Source of the DNA: Barnesiella viscericola DSM 18177
GTDB lineage: Bacteria; Bacteroidota; Bacteroidia; Bacteroidales; Barnesiellaceae
Reading direction: 5' to 3'
Assembly: GCF_000512915.1 (NCBI RefSeq)
Contig: NZ_CP007034.1
Location: forward strand, 2,978,001-3,042,000
Length of the DNA: 64,000 nt
Of the stretch, positions 48,383 through 59,300 are shown piece by piece (within the stretch, counting starts at the first letter, position 1; each line of letters begins with the position of its first letter). The notes beneath the pieces are model-generated. The model was given only the letters and a program-made list of their open reading frames with translations. It was not told the DNA's origin and did no database searches. Made by a program: the position numbers and the translations under genes.

Positions 48383-48424
48383 GGGGGGGGCTGTTCGACG
48401 TGTGTGGTGGCCCCCCCTTTTTTA
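48383..48424 (+). terminator. G8...C7 hairpin with T run between the binding protein and susC
   Basis: Eight G (48383-48390) can pair with seven C (48411-48417), followed by a run of T. It has the form of an intrinsic terminator, 10 bases after the first PUL gene, and no promoter of comparable quality follows before susC. It may terminate only part of the transcripts and so set the ratio of the binding protein to SusC. Confidence 0.75.
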
Positions 48425-48446
48425 TCTTTTCCTAAAAAACATATAG

Positions 48447-51440
48447 ATGAAAAATAACCATTATGGCAGGATAGCCCTGTCGGCAATACTCTTGTGCCTG
48501 TTGCCTTTTACCGTATGGGCACAAAGCAAGGTCGAGGGAGTCGTTCTCGATGTCAATCAAGAGCCGCTTATCGGTGTCAATGTGTCGGAGAAAGGAACCT
48601 CGAACAGGACAGTAACCGATATTGATGGCCATTTCAGTCTTGGATTGAGCTCGGCCGAACCCGTGTTACACCTCAGTTATGTAGGGTATGAAGCCCAGGA
48701 TTTTGCTGTGGCAGGACAGAAGACGGTGCAGATTATCATGCGCGAGAACAACGAGATGCTCGACGAGATTGTGGTAATTGGATATGGTATCCAGAAGAAG
48801 AGTGATTTGACGGGAGCCATTTCGCAAGTTTCGTCCAAAGACCTGGCCCGCCAGCCGTCACCGAGTCTCGGTGCCGCTTTACAGGGTAGGGCAGCCGGTT
48901 TGCAGGTCGTTTCGACCGGAGCCCCGGGCAGTAACGTGAGCATGAAAATCAGAGGTATAGGTTCGATCAACAACAGTGACCCGCTTCTGGTTATCGACGG
49001 TGTACCTACCGATGTACCGTTGAATATGATCAACATGGACGATGTGGAGAGTGTCGATATTCTCAAAGATGCATCGGCTACGGCCATCTACGGTTCGCGC
49101 GGAGCCTATGGTGTGATTATCATTACCACCAAGAAAGGTTCGCAGGAACGCAACAACTTGAATGTGAAAGTGACCTACGGTTTCGATCAGTTGCAACGCA
49201 CCTTGCCCTTGCTCAATGCCTCGCAGTTCGCGTCGTTGCATAACGAGATGATGAGTGCCGGCGGACAACCTCAGTATGCCCTCTTCAACGACCCCACCAA
49301 ACTGGGCAAGGGTACCGACTGGATGGGCGAGCTCTTCCAGTATGCCCCTACGCAGACCTACTCGGCCAACTATTCGGGCGGAACCCAAAAGAGTCATTAC
49401 TACGTGTCGGGTACCTATTATGACCAGCAAGGTATTATCAAGACGACCGACTACAAGCGGTTTACCCTTCAATTCAATTCCGATGTGGAATTGTACAAAT
49501 GGTTGAAGATGGGGCATAACCTTTCGCTCAATCACGACATCAAGTCGCAAGGCGAGTATAACATACAAAACACCATGAAGGCTCTGCCCACCCAGGCCAT
49601 CAAGAACGAGGACGGGTCGTGGGCCGGTCCCGTAGGATTGGCCATGTATGTGGGCGATATAGCCAACCCCATCGGCAAGATGATGGAGAATACCTCGACC
49701 ACCAAGGGTTACAACTTGCTCGGTAATATCTATGCCGAGATAAAGCCGTGGGAGTGGCTCACCTTCAAGAGTACCTTCGGTATTCAGGCCCTCTTCTGGG
49801 ACAGCAAGAGCTGGACACCCAAGTATGACTGGGAACCCATCGAGCAACCCGAGTCGCAGGCTTCGCGCGAGTACAACAAGAGTCTCACCTGGTTGTGGGA
49901 TAACTTGCTTACCTTCAACAAGACGTTCGATGGCAAGCATGCGGTGACAGCCATGATCGGTTCGTCGGCACAGACCAATACCTACGAATTCATGAGCGGT
50001 AGCATACAGGGCTTTATCAGCGAGTCGGCACAAGAGTTGGCCAACGGTATTCTCGAACCTACGCTTACGGGTAACGGTAGCGACTGGGCCCTCCTCTCGT
50101 TCATGGGTCGTGTCAACTATACCTACGACAACCGTTATCTCTTTACCGCCACCATGCGTGCCGATGGCAGTTCGCGTTTCAGCAAGGCCAATCGTTGGGG
50201 CGTTTTCCCCTCGGTTTCGTTGGCCTGGCGAATGAGTGAGGAGGAGTGGTTCAACAAGAGCTTTGCCCTGAGCGACTTGAAAATACGGGCCGGATACGGT
50301 GTCACCGGTAACCAGGCCAGTGTAGGCAACTATGCCTATGCCTCGGTGTTGCAGACCGTGCAGTACAACTTTAACGGTAACCAGGTATCGGGTTTGGCTC
50401 CGTGGGTGATGCCCAATCCCAATGTGCGCTGGGAAGAGGTAGAGCAGTATAACGTAGGTGTTGACGCTTCGATGCTCGACAGCCGACTCCTGGTCACCTT
50501 GGACGGATATATCAAAAACACCAACGACATGTTGGTCCCCATGTCGGTGCCCATCTCTTCGGGATACTCCGACGAGAATGTGTCGCAAATCAATGCCGGT
50601 CTGATGCGTAACGTCGGCGTGGAGTTGGCTTTGACCTCGTTCAACTTCCGGGGGGGCGACTTCACCTGGTCGACCACGGCCAACGTGTCGTACAACCACA
50701 ACGAGCTGATCAGGCTCAACGGCGATGTCCCCATGTACTTCGATAACAACGTGCACATGGTGGGCTATCCCATCAGTGCTTTCTATGGATATGTAACCGA
50801 CGGTATTTTCCAGACGCAGGAGGAGGTCGACAACCATGCGATACAGACCGTGGGCAGTGACCCTACGTCGAGTACCCAGCCGGGCGATATCCGCTTCAAG
50901 GACTTGAATAACGATGGTGTCATCAACGACGACGACCGCACCATTTTGGGAAGTCCCACACCGTCGTGGACCTTTGCCATGAACAACCAGTTTTCCTACA
51001 AGGGATTCGATTTGGAAATCTTCTTCCAGGGTGTAGCCGGTAACAAAATCTACAACGGCAACCGGGCTTCGCTCGAAGCCATGAGCGTGGCCCAGAACCA
51101 GATGATTACCGTACTCGACCGTTGGCGCGGCCCCGGTACCAGCAACACCATGCCGCGTGCCGTGTTTGGCGACCCCAACAAGAACAATCGCGTATCCGAC
51201 CGTTTCCTGGAAGATGGCAGCTACCTGCGATTGAAGAACATCTCGCTGGGATATACGCTTCCCAGCCGCTTGACCAAGAAGGCCGCCATGCAGCAAGTGC
51301 GGCTGTCGGTATCGGCACAGAACCTCTTTACCCTTACCCGCTATACGGGCCTCGACCCCGAAGTGAGCGGCTCGGGTAATGATAATAATGTGTATCCCGT
51401 GACTCGCAACTTTACTTTTGGATTGAACATAACCTTTTAA
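48447..51440 (+). CDS. SusC-like TonB-dependent outer-membrane transporter
   Basis: A 997-residue importer for oligosaccharides. The signal peptide ends VWAQ. A carboxypeptidase-regulatory-like domain follows (KVEGVVLDVNQEPLIGVNV, TDIDGHFSL), then the linker/TonB-box region (MLDEIVVIGYGIQKKSDLTGAISQV). The plug contains RGIGSINNSDPLLVIDGVP, ILKDASATAIYGSRGAYGVIIITTKKG. The 22-strand barrel ends in a hydrophobic aromatic terminus (TFGLNITF). It pairs with the SusD-like gene 14 bases downstream. The long opposite-strand frame over this gene is an artefact. Confidence 0.96.
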   Translation: MKNNHYGRIALSAILLCLLPFTVWAQSKVEGVVLDVNQEPLIGVNVSEKGTSNRTVTDIDGHFSLGLSSAEPVLHLSYVGYEAQDFAVAGQKTVQIIMRENNEMLDEIVVIGYGIQKKSDLTGAISQVSSKDLARQPSPSLGAALQGRAAGLQVVSTGAPGSNVSMKIRGIGSINNSDPLLVIDGVPTDVPLNMINMDDVESVDILKDASATAIYGSRGAYGVIIITTKKGSQERNNLNVKVTYGFDQLQRTLPLLNASQFASLHNEMMSAGGQPQYALFNDPTKLGKGTDWMGELFQYAPTQTYSANYSGGTQKSHYYVSGTYYDQQGIIKTTDYKRFTLQFNSDVELYKWLKMGHNLSLNHDIKSQGEYNIQNTMKALPTQAIKNEDGSWAGPVGLAMYVGDIANPIGKMMENTSTTKGYNLLGNIYAEIKPWEWLTFKSTFGIQALFWDSKSWTPKYDWEPIEQPESQASREYNKSLTWLWDNLLTFNKTFDGKHAVTAMIGSSAQTNTYEFMSGSIQGFISESAQELANGILEPTLTGNGSDWALLSFMGRVNYTYDNRYLFTATMRADGSSRFSKANRWGVFPSVSLAWRMSEEEWFNKSFALSDLKIRAGYGVTGNQASVGNYAYASVLQTVQYNFNGNQVSGLAPWVMPNPNVRWEEVEQYNVGVDASMLDSRLLVTLDGYIKNTNDMLVPMSVPISSGYSDENVSQINAGLMRNVGVELALTSFNFRGGDFTWSTTANVSYNHNELIRLNGDVPMYFDNNVHMVGYPISAFYGYVTDGIFQTQEEVDNHAIQTVGSDPTSSTQPGDIRFKDLNNDGVINDDDRTILGSPTPSWTFAMNNQFSYKGFDLEIFFQGVAGNKIYNGNRASLEAMSVAQNQMITVLDRWRGPGTSNTMPRAVFGDPNKNNRVSDRFLEDGSYLRLKNISLGYTLPSRLTKKAAMQQVRLSVSAQNLFTLTRYTGLDPEVSGSGNDNNVYPVTRNFTFGLNITF

Positions 51441-51454
51441 CCCCCTGACCACTG

Positions 51455-52951
51455 ATGAAACGAACAACTTATATTTTATCGATTTTCGGCGCACTCGCCT
51501 TGTCGTTGAGCGCTTGCAGTGATTTCCTGAATCGTGAGCCGTGGGATTCGGTCGATACGTCGGAGGGGTTCCAAACCGCCGAAGATGCCGTGGCTGCTGT
51601 CAATGCGGCTTATCAGCCCCTGCAATGGGCCAAACTCTATAACATGCGCATCTGGACGCTCGACATCATGGCCGGCAACAGTGTAGTAGGAGCCGGTGGT
51701 GGTACCGATGGCATCGAGACGGTCGATTTGGCCAATTTCATCGCTACGGCCGACAACTTTGCCGCTCTGGATTTGTGGCGTGGCCCTTCGCCCGGTATTT
51801 TGCGTTGTAACTTCGTGTTGCAGAATGTACCCGACATGGATATGGACCAGAGCCTCAAAAACCGTTGCCTGGGCGAAGCCTACTTTTTGAGAGCCCACTA
51901 CTATTTCATTTTGGTACGTCTTTTCGGCGGGGTACCCTACATCATCACTCCGCAGACTTCGGAGTCGAATCTGTTGGTCGAGCGTGCACCGGTCAGCAAG
52001 ATTTACGAACTCATCACCTCGGACTTGAAAAATGCCATCGACCTTCTGCCCAAGAAGTCGGAGTACTCGACAACCGATTTGGGCCGGGCTACCCGCGAGG
52101 CCGCCATGGCCGAACTGATACGGGTATACATGACCTACGAGCCCAGCAACGACAAGTATGAAGAGGTGGTGCGCATGTGTAACGAAATCGGTTCGATGGG
52201 ATATGAACTGGCCAGTGATTACTCCGACAATTTCGACCCCGCCAAGAAGAATGGAGTCGAGTCGATATTCGAGGTGCAGTATTATGGCAAGACCAACTAT
52301 GACTTCTGGAGCAACGAGAACCAATGCTCCTGGACCAGTACCTTCATGGGACCCCGCAACTCCGACATGGCTGCCGGCTGTTATGGCTGGAATCAACCCA
52401 CCGCCGAGTTTGTGAGCCAGTATGAGGAGGGCGACTTGCGCAAAGACAAGACCATCTTCTATATGGGTTGCCCCACCTTCGACGGCAAGCAATACAGTTC
52501 GTCCTATTCGACCACGGGATACAACGTGCGCAAATTCTTGCTCACCAAGGCTCAGTCGCCCGACTACAACACCAGCGATGCCGATTGGGTCGTAACCCGA
52601 TATGCCGACATCTTGCTGTTGAAGGCCGAGGCTCTGAACGAACTGGGGCGTACCGTGCAGGCCGAAGACCCGCTGTATGAGGTGCGCAAACGTGCCGGCT
52701 TGACCAATCGCAGCGATGTCGAAGGGCTCACACAAGCCCAGATGCGCGAGAAGATCATACACGAGCGTCGCATCGAACTCGCCTTTGAGGGACAACGTTG
52801 GTTCGACCTGATTCGATACAAAGACAATTATGCGCTTACCTTCCTCCACTCGATAGGGAAGACTTCGGCCAGCTCCAAACACCTGTTGCTCCCGATTCCC
52901 CAACAAGAGATCGAGGCCAACCCCAAATTAACGCAAAACCCTGGTTATTAA
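51455..52951 (+). CDS. SusD-like surface glycan-binding lipoprotein
   Basis: A 498-residue lipoprotein (ALSLSAC, lipidated C21) with the SusD fold. The N-terminal DFLNREPWDSVDTSEGFQTAEDAVAAVNAAY and the helical RagB/SusD region (AEAYFLRAHYYFILVRLFGGVPYI in similar form) are typical. The C-terminal RADILLL-like RYADILLLKAEALNELG and ERRIELAFEGQRWFDLIRY are family signatures. SusD proteins cap the SusC barrel and hand substrate to it. It lies between susC (14 bases) and the SusE-like gene (19 bases). Confidence 0.95.
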   Translation: MKRTTYILSIFGALALSLSACSDFLNREPWDSVDTSEGFQTAEDAVAAVNAAYQPLQWAKLYNMRIWTLDIMAGNSVVGAGGGTDGIETVDLANFIATADNFAALDLWRGPSPGILRCNFVLQNVPDMDMDQSLKNRCLGEAYFLRAHYYFILVRLFGGVPYIITPQTSESNLLVERAPVSKIYELITSDLKNAIDLLPKKSEYSTTDLGRATREAAMAELIRVYMTYEPSNDKYEEVVRMCNEIGSMGYELASDYSDNFDPAKKNGVESIFEVQYYGKTNYDFWSNENQCSWTSTFMGPRNSDMAAGCYGWNQPTAEFVSQYEEGDLRKDKTIFYMGCPTFDGKQYSSSYSTTGYNVRKFLLTKAQSPDYNTSDADWVVTRYADILLLKAEALNELGRTVQAEDPLYEVRKRAGLTNRSDVEGLTQAQMREKIIHERRIELAFEGQRWFDLIRYKDNYALTFLHSIGKTSASSKHLLLPIPQQEIEANPKLTQNPGY

Positions 52952-52970
52952 TCAACATAAATGAAAAACA

Positions 52971-54407
52971 ATGAAAGCTAGAACTATAATAGGACTGTCG
53001 CTTCTTGCTCTCGTCGGTATGACCGGGTGTGAGGAGGATATTGTACTCGACAAGGGAGAATCTCCTCTTGAAGTGAAACTTTCGTCCGATACGGTATGGT
53101 GCGACCAACGCGCCGATGCTCAGGAGGCTCTGCAAATAACCTGGACCAGCGGTACCAATCAAGGTACAGGTGCTGCCATATCGTACTTCTTTGAGATGGA
53201 CTTGAAGGGCAATGACTTTCAAGGCGGTATCAAGTACGACATCGGCAAGACCGATTCGCGGGTAATTTCCTTTACCAATAAGGAGCTTACCGATACTCTG
53301 ATGCACTATTTCCCCACCATTCCGCTCGAACAGTACAGCGAGTTCGAGATACGGGTGACGGCAACCGTTGCCGCGGCATCGGTCCCCACCCAGGTGTCGC
53401 CTGTGAAGAGTGTGAAGATTGCCCCCTACAAGTGGCGGGTGCTCAATCTCTATATCATCGGCGATGCTACCCCCAATGGCTGGGACAATCAGTTGGCTAC
53501 CATCATGTCGAGCGACTATGACAATATAGCTCACTTCACGTGGCAAGGTATGCTGAACAAGGGCGAAATCAAGTTCAATGCCCAGCTGGGTGACTGGTAT
53601 CCCTGTTATGTGCGCGATAATGACGATCCCACCAAGATGCACTATCGCGAAAAAGAGGAGGATTACCCCGACAACAAGTGGGTCATCGAGGAGGCCGGCA
53701 ACTATTTGATCGACGTGAATCTCGACGAGCTTACCGTAAGCTTTACCAATCTCGATGGCGAGGTACCCTTCACCGAGCTCTATCTGGTGGGCGAGGCTGC
53801 ACCCACGGCCATCAAGCTCGAGCAGTCGAGCGACGACTCCTTTATATTTACCTACAATGGAGCCCTGTCGGCCGGTACCCTGCTCATTTCGACCACGACG
53901 GCGACCTCGGGTTGTGCCGGTTATCAACCGCTCGACAGCAACGGGTTGGGTTCTACCGGTATCCTGTTGCTTAGCGACCTCGGCACTGCCAGCAATCAGT
54001 GGAATATACCTGCTGCCAACAAGTATAGCGTGAAACTCGATTTGCGCAACAACCGGTTGGAGATAGGCGATTATGTAGGATATGAGCACGTATGGATTAT
54101 GGGTTCGGCAGCCCCCGGCGGTTGGTCGTGGGACAATATTACCGAGATGCAGCGCGATGCTTCCAATCCCAATGTATTCCGCTATGAGGGCTTCCTGTCG
54201 GCCGGCGAACTCAAATTCCCGCTCGAAATCGACCACAACTTTGGCGGCGACTTCATATTGGCACCGCAGGCCAACTGTCCCATCTCGGAGAATGGTACCT
54301 ATTTCATCGGCAACCAGCCCGACAACAAGTGGATTATCAGCGAAGCCGGCAATTACCGGATTACCATCGATGTGGAAAACGAAACGATTTCATTTGTAAA
54401 ATTATAA
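52971..54407 (+). CDS. SusE/SusF-type outer-membrane glucan-binding lipoprotein
   Basis: The 478-residue protein has a lipobox (VGMTGC, C20). The acidic residues EED right after the cysteine resemble a Bacteroides surface-export signal. A SusE N-terminal domain is followed by three SusF/SusE carbohydrate-binding repeats: LNLYIIGDATPNGWDNQL, ELYLVGEAAPTAIKL and HVWIMGSAAPGGWSWDN. The second lacks the tryptophan at the GW position and may bind weakly. It sits between SusD and GH66 and is likely displayed on the surface to bind alpha-glucan. Confidence 0.9.
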   Translation: MKARTIIGLSLLALVGMTGCEEDIVLDKGESPLEVKLSSDTVWCDQRADAQEALQITWTSGTNQGTGAAISYFFEMDLKGNDFQGGIKYDIGKTDSRVISFTNKELTDTLMHYFPTIPLEQYSEFEIRVTATVAAASVPTQVSPVKSVKIAPYKWRVLNLYIIGDATPNGWDNQLATIMSSDYDNIAHFTWQGMLNKGEIKFNAQLGDWYPCYVRDNDDPTKMHYREKEEDYPDNKWVIEEAGNYLIDVNLDELTVSFTNLDGEVPFTELYLVGEAAPTAIKLEQSSDDSFIFTYNGALSAGTLLISTTTATSGCAGYQPLDSNGLGSTGILLLSDLGTASNQWNIPAANKYSVKLDLRNNRLEIGDYVGYEHVWIMGSAAPGGWSWDNITEMQRDASNPNVFRYEGFLSAGELKFPLEIDHNFGGDFILAPQANCPISENGTYFIGNQPDNKWIISEAGNYRITIDVENETISFVKL

Positions 54408-54419
54408 AGTTCAAAAGAT

Positions 54420-56195
54420 ATGATAAAGAAGATATTTTTGGCCTATCTCTCCCTGTCGGTCCTCCTGTCGATTTCGGCTTGCAACCGTTTTGATGTGGAG
54501 AACGACCCCATCACCTACGGCGATGGTTACATGGAGGTACAGCTCAATACCGACAAGGCTCGCTATACACCGGGCGAGGCTGTGAATTTTACCCTGAACA
54601 AGCCGATAGCAGGTGCTTCTAATGTCATGGTGCGCTATCGTCATTTGGGTACGACTATCGAAGAGGCTCCCCTGACGAGTTGCAACTGGACTTGGCAACC
54701 GCCTGCCACTGACTATCAGGGCTATCTGGTCGACTTGTACAGCAAGGACGCCAACGGCGTAGAGACGGTCTACGGCAGTATCGCTGTCGATGTATCGACC
54801 TTGCCCGACCGATTCCCCCGCAACGGGTTCCTTTCGGCCTATGGCAACATGACCAGTCAGGACATCGCCGATGTCATGTCCAATCTGAACCGTCACCACA
54901 TCAATTATGTGCAGTTCCAAGACTGGCACTATAAGCACCACAAACCCTTGGCCGGGACTCCGTCGGCCCCGATGGAGGTGTGGACCGACATCATCAATCG
55001 CGACTGCTACAAAAAGACCGTAGAGGGGTACATCGAGAAGTCGCATCAGTATGGCATGAAGTCGTTGTTCTATAACCTGGCCTACGGTGCCTTGGCCGAT
55101 GCGGCCGATGACGGTGTGCAGGAGGAGTGGTACCTGTTCAAGGATACCAAGCACGTCTTGAAAGATTGTCACGAACTGGGCTCTCCTTTCAAGAGCAGCA
55201 TCTATATTGTCAACGCGGGCAATGAGGCCTGGATCGATTATCTGGTTCAACAGAACAGCGATGTCTATGCCGTGTTTGATTTCGACGGTTATCAGATAGA
55301 CCAGTTGGGCGATCGTGGAGAGACCTACGACTACTACGGTAATCGTGTCTATCTTGACCAGACGTTCAAACACTTTATCGAACGCATGAAAGAGGCCAAT
55401 CCCGACAAGTCGCTTGTAATGAATGCCGTAGGACAGTATGGACAGGAATACCAGATTTCGAAGGCTCCGGTCGACTTCCTTTATACCGAGGTGTGGGACC
55501 ACAACGACGATCGTGGATACACCATCTTCTCGGATATCATCACCAACAACGACAAGTGGTCGGGTGGCAAGAAAACGGTTCTGGCCGCCTATATGAACTA
55601 TGAGCACGGGCGCAAGGGCCGCAGTTATTTCAATACCCCCGGAATCCTGATGGGTACGGCCGCAGCATTTGCCTGGGGCGGTTCTATCCTGCAACTGGGC
55701 GAGCATCTGCTCTGCAACGAATATTTCCCCAACAACAACCTCTCGATGCGGGGTGAGTTGAAGATTGCACTGGTTCACTACTACGATTTCCTCACCGCAT
55801 ATCAGAATCTGCTGAGAGAAGAGGGCGAGTGGTATGGAGTCGATGTGACCACGCCCGCCGGTAACGTGACGTTCAATCAATGGGGGCCGGTGAGAGGGCA
55901 GGTCGCCACCGTGGGCAAGCGCTTTGCCTCTTGCGATGTGATACAGCTGCTCAGCTATCGAAACGCTACTCATCTGGATTGGTGCGACACCAACGCCGAC
56001 CAGGGTGAACCCGACTTGTTGGAAAACTTGACGGTGAGCTTTGCCGTGAAACAGACGCCCAAATCGGTATGGGTGGCTTCGCCCGATGTAAAGGACGGGA
56101 TAGCCATACCGCTCGAATACGAGTATGCGGGTGGTAAGATAACGACTACACTCCCGGCCTTGAAGTACTGGGACATGATTGTCGTGGAGTATTAG
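54420..56195 (+). CDS. GH66 dextranase-like lipoprotein
   Basis: A 591-residue lipoprotein (SISAC, C21). Glycoside hydrolase family 66 contains endo-dextranases and cycloisomaltooligosaccharide transferases. The nucleophile region FDFDGYQIDQLGDRG places the catalytic aspartate at D294; the acid/base is E357 in LYTEVWDHNDDRGY, by comparison with the S. mutans and Bacillus family members as I recall them. The length leaves no room for the inserted CBM35 of the cyclising enzymes, so a dextranase is more likely. It starts 12 bases after the SusE-like gene and is the best pointer to an alpha-1,6-glucan substrate. Confidence 0.88.
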   Translation: MIKKIFLAYLSLSVLLSISACNRFDVENDPITYGDGYMEVQLNTDKARYTPGEAVNFTLNKPIAGASNVMVRYRHLGTTIEEAPLTSCNWTWQPPATDYQGYLVDLYSKDANGVETVYGSIAVDVSTLPDRFPRNGFLSAYGNMTSQDIADVMSNLNRHHINYVQFQDWHYKHHKPLAGTPSAPMEVWTDIINRDCYKKTVEGYIEKSHQYGMKSLFYNLAYGALADAADDGVQEEWYLFKDTKHVLKDCHELGSPFKSSIYIVNAGNEAWIDYLVQQNSDVYAVFDFDGYQIDQLGDRGETYDYYGNRVYLDQTFKHFIERMKEANPDKSLVMNAVGQYGQEYQISKAPVDFLYTEVWDHNDDRGYTIFSDIITNNDKWSGGKKTVLAAYMNYEHGRKGRSYFNTPGILMGTAAAFAWGGSILQLGEHLLCNEYFPNNNLSMRGELKIALVHYYDFLTAYQNLLREEGEWYGVDVTTPAGNVTFNQWGPVRGQVATVGKRFASCDVIQLLSYRNATHLDWCDTNADQGEPDLLENLTVSFAVKQTPKSVWVASPDVKDGIAIPLEYEYAGGKITTTLPALKYWDMIVVEY

Positions 56196-56204
56196 AAAAA
56201 TGAC

Positions 56205-56256
56205 CGACGGGGACGGGAGGGCTTCCCGGTGTGGGAATACCTCCTGTCGCCCGTTG
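56205..56256 (+). other. Extended RNA hairpin between the GH66 and GH31 genes
   Basis: The outer stem 56205-56211 pairs with 56250-56256, and the inner stem 56212-56220 with 56240-56248, separated by a one-base bulge (56249). A further TTCCC/GGGAA stem (56223-56227 with 56233-56237) closes a 5-base loop. Two G-U pairs occur. No T run follows, so it is not an ordinary terminator; it may stabilise or process the mRNA between the two enzymes. Confidence 0.6.
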
Positions 56257-56300
56257 GGTAAAAGAGAAACAGATTGCTTATTTTGGAATACAGTTTTTTT

Positions 56301-59300
56301 ATGAAGTACAAATTGTTGTCCATTTTGATGCTGTGTGCCAGTATAGGCGTGCAGGCACAGGAAGAATTTTTGTGTGGCGACAGGATAGCGGTGTTCTATC
56401 CGCCCCAGTTCGATTCGTCACAAACGTTGGCGTCGTTTGCCGTACAGAAAGAGTTGACCCGCCAGGGCGATTTGCCCGGCGATTGGGAGATACGTCCCGT
56501 TTTCACAACCGACGGGGAGGGTAAAACTCTGGTCGAAATTGCTTATAGCGACGATGCCGACTTGTATGGCACGGGACTGGTGACGGGGAAACTGAGAAGA
56601 AATGGAACTTCGATCGAAATATGGAATAAAGACAATTATGGTTATTACGTCTCCAACTGCCTTTATCAGTCGCACCCGTGGGTAATGGGTGTACGTCCCG
56701 ACGGCAAAACCTTCGGTATCATTGCCGATAATAGCTGGCGCTCCAAATTGGAACTCTCCAATCCCATGAAGATTACCAGCGAGGGTCCGGCCTTCCGGGT
56801 GATTGTAATCGAGCGCGATTCTCCCAGCGAGATGATGCAGGTGCTGGGCGAACTGACCGGTACCATCAATTTGCCGCCGCTGTGGGCCCTGGGTTTCCAT
56901 CAGTCGCGGTTCAACCCCACCTATAAACCCGACGAGATTGTAGCGATGGGGCAGGAGTTCCGCAAGCGCAATTTGCCGTGCGATGTATTTTGGGTAGATA
57001 TTGACTACATGGACGGGAAACGTATCTTTACCTATGATGCCAACGAATTTTTCAATTCGTCCAAGGTGGCTTCGCCCGATGCACTCAACGAGACGATGCA
57101 TGAGATGGGCTACAAAATGGGTTATATTACCGACCCGGGCGTGAAAATCGACGAATCATACACGGTTTATCAGCAGGGCCAAAGCGGCGACCACTGGGTG
57201 AAAGCCGAGGATAAGGTGACCGACTACGAAGGCGAAGTGTGGCCGGGTATGTGCAAGTTCCCCGATTTCACACAACCTCAGACCCGCGAATGGTGGGCCG
57301 GCCTTTATGGCGAGTTTTACAAGGCTCATGACATGGACGGCGCCTGGAACGACATGAACGAACCGGGTGTATTCAATACTCCAGAGTGGACCATGCTCAC
57401 GACCAACTGGCACCGGGGAGGTGGCGATTTGGCTGCCGGACCTCACATGCGTTATCACAATCTCTATGGGTCGCTCATGACACAAGCCTCTTACGAGGGT
57501 CTTGTCAAGAGCCGTCCCGACAAGCGCCCCTTCCTTCTCTCTCGTGCCAATCACTTGGGTGCACAACGCTATTGTGCCACTTGGACCGGCGATAACCTGG
57601 GTACGTGGGAACACATGATGCTGTCGGTACCGATGTGCATCACGTTAGGCCTTTCGGGTCAACCCTTCGGTGGACCTGACGTAGGCGGTTACGGACTCGA
57701 TGTTACTCCCGAGCTGTTGGCTCACTGGATGGCCCTCTCGGCCTATTATCCCTTCTCCCGGAACCACACCTCGGGCTGCTCGCAGGAGCCGTGGGTATTT
57801 GGTACTGCGGTAGAAAATGTTTCGCGCAATGCACTCAACCGCCGCTATCGGTTGTTGCCCTATCTGTACACGCTGTTTCACGAATCTTCGGTCGACGGTA
57901 TGCCGGTCATGCGTCCGCTCTTCTTTGCCGATTTGACCGATACCGATTTGCGTGACCAGGAGCAAGCCTTCCTGTTGGGTGGCGACCTGATGGTAATCCC
58001 TCGCTGGGCCAACCACGTGACTCTGCCCAAGGGCGATTGGGACCAGCTGCAACTCGAAGCCGAGGACGATGGTTACCAGCCGTTGCTGGCTCTGCGTCCC
58101 GGTAGCGTGTTGCCCTATTTGGGCCATACGGTTCAAACGACCGCTGTCTATGAAGCCGATTCGCTTACCCTCTTCGTGAATCCTTCGGACGATGGTACGG
58201 CTTATGGCGAGATGTATGACGATGCCGGCGAAGGGTTTGACTACAAGAATGGTGATTATGCACTCTTGCAGTTCAACTGCGAACCCTATGCCCAGGATTC
58301 TCTGGCGGTAACCGTGGTCAAGAGCGAAGGTAATCTCGACAAGACCCGTCATTATCGGGTAGCCGTAGTTGGTGGAGCCGAGACCTATTATTCGTCCTGG
58401 ACGACCGACAGTCGCATCGTTGTACCCCATGTGGAAGATGTGACCGAAGGGATAGACCTGTCGCAGACAATCGGTAAGGTAATCTTCGTAACCGGTACCT
58501 TCAACGACTGGGACGTAGACCAGTATGTACTCACCGGTAATACCGACGGATTTATGGTGAGCGAACGTATCTACATCGAGAAGGGCGACCATCGCCTCAA
58601 ATTTACCAATTCTCCTACGTGGAGCGGCGACGATTGGGGTGATGCCGACGGTCTGAGCGGTGTGGCCAAACCGAGTACCGGCAAACCCGATATTACCTTC
58701 CATATTGCCAATAGCGGCAACTACAACATCATGTTCAACCCCACGACGCTCGAATATGCCATCATGCGTACTTTCGACTCCAACGAATCGATTATATACG
58801 TGGGCGGAACATTCAATAACTGGACGCTCAACTATTTCAGTCAGATGGACCTGGTCGACAACCATGTGTGGAAGAGTGATGCCATCTATTGCGAGGCCGG
58901 GGACCAGGAATTGAAATTTGTCAATACCAATAATTGGAGCAACAAGGATTGGGGTGGTATTGAAGGATTGAGCGGGACAGCCATGGAGACTACCGGCAAG
59001 AGCGACTCGAACCTGAAATTCACCTTGGCCGAGAGCGGATATTATGTGATGACTTTCAACGATCAGTCGTTGGCCTATTCGATACAGCGGGTTTCTGACC
59101 CGTCGGCTGTCGAGGAGGTGAAGGCCGAGCCTTCGTGCCGCATTTATCCCAACCCTACGGACGGTATATTGAACGTCCTGCTCGATGTCGACAATGCTCA
59201 GATGCGCATTTCCTCGCAAGACGGCCGCTGCCTGCAAGAGCAGTCGCTCACCCGCAACCTCTCGACCGTCGATATCAGCTCGTTGCCCGAGGGTTCCTAT

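Noticed and set aside
48879-51494. Minus-strand open frame of 871 codons opposite susC
   Set aside because: The susC gene carries all SusC landmarks; the antisense frame has none and would overlap the susC-susD junction.
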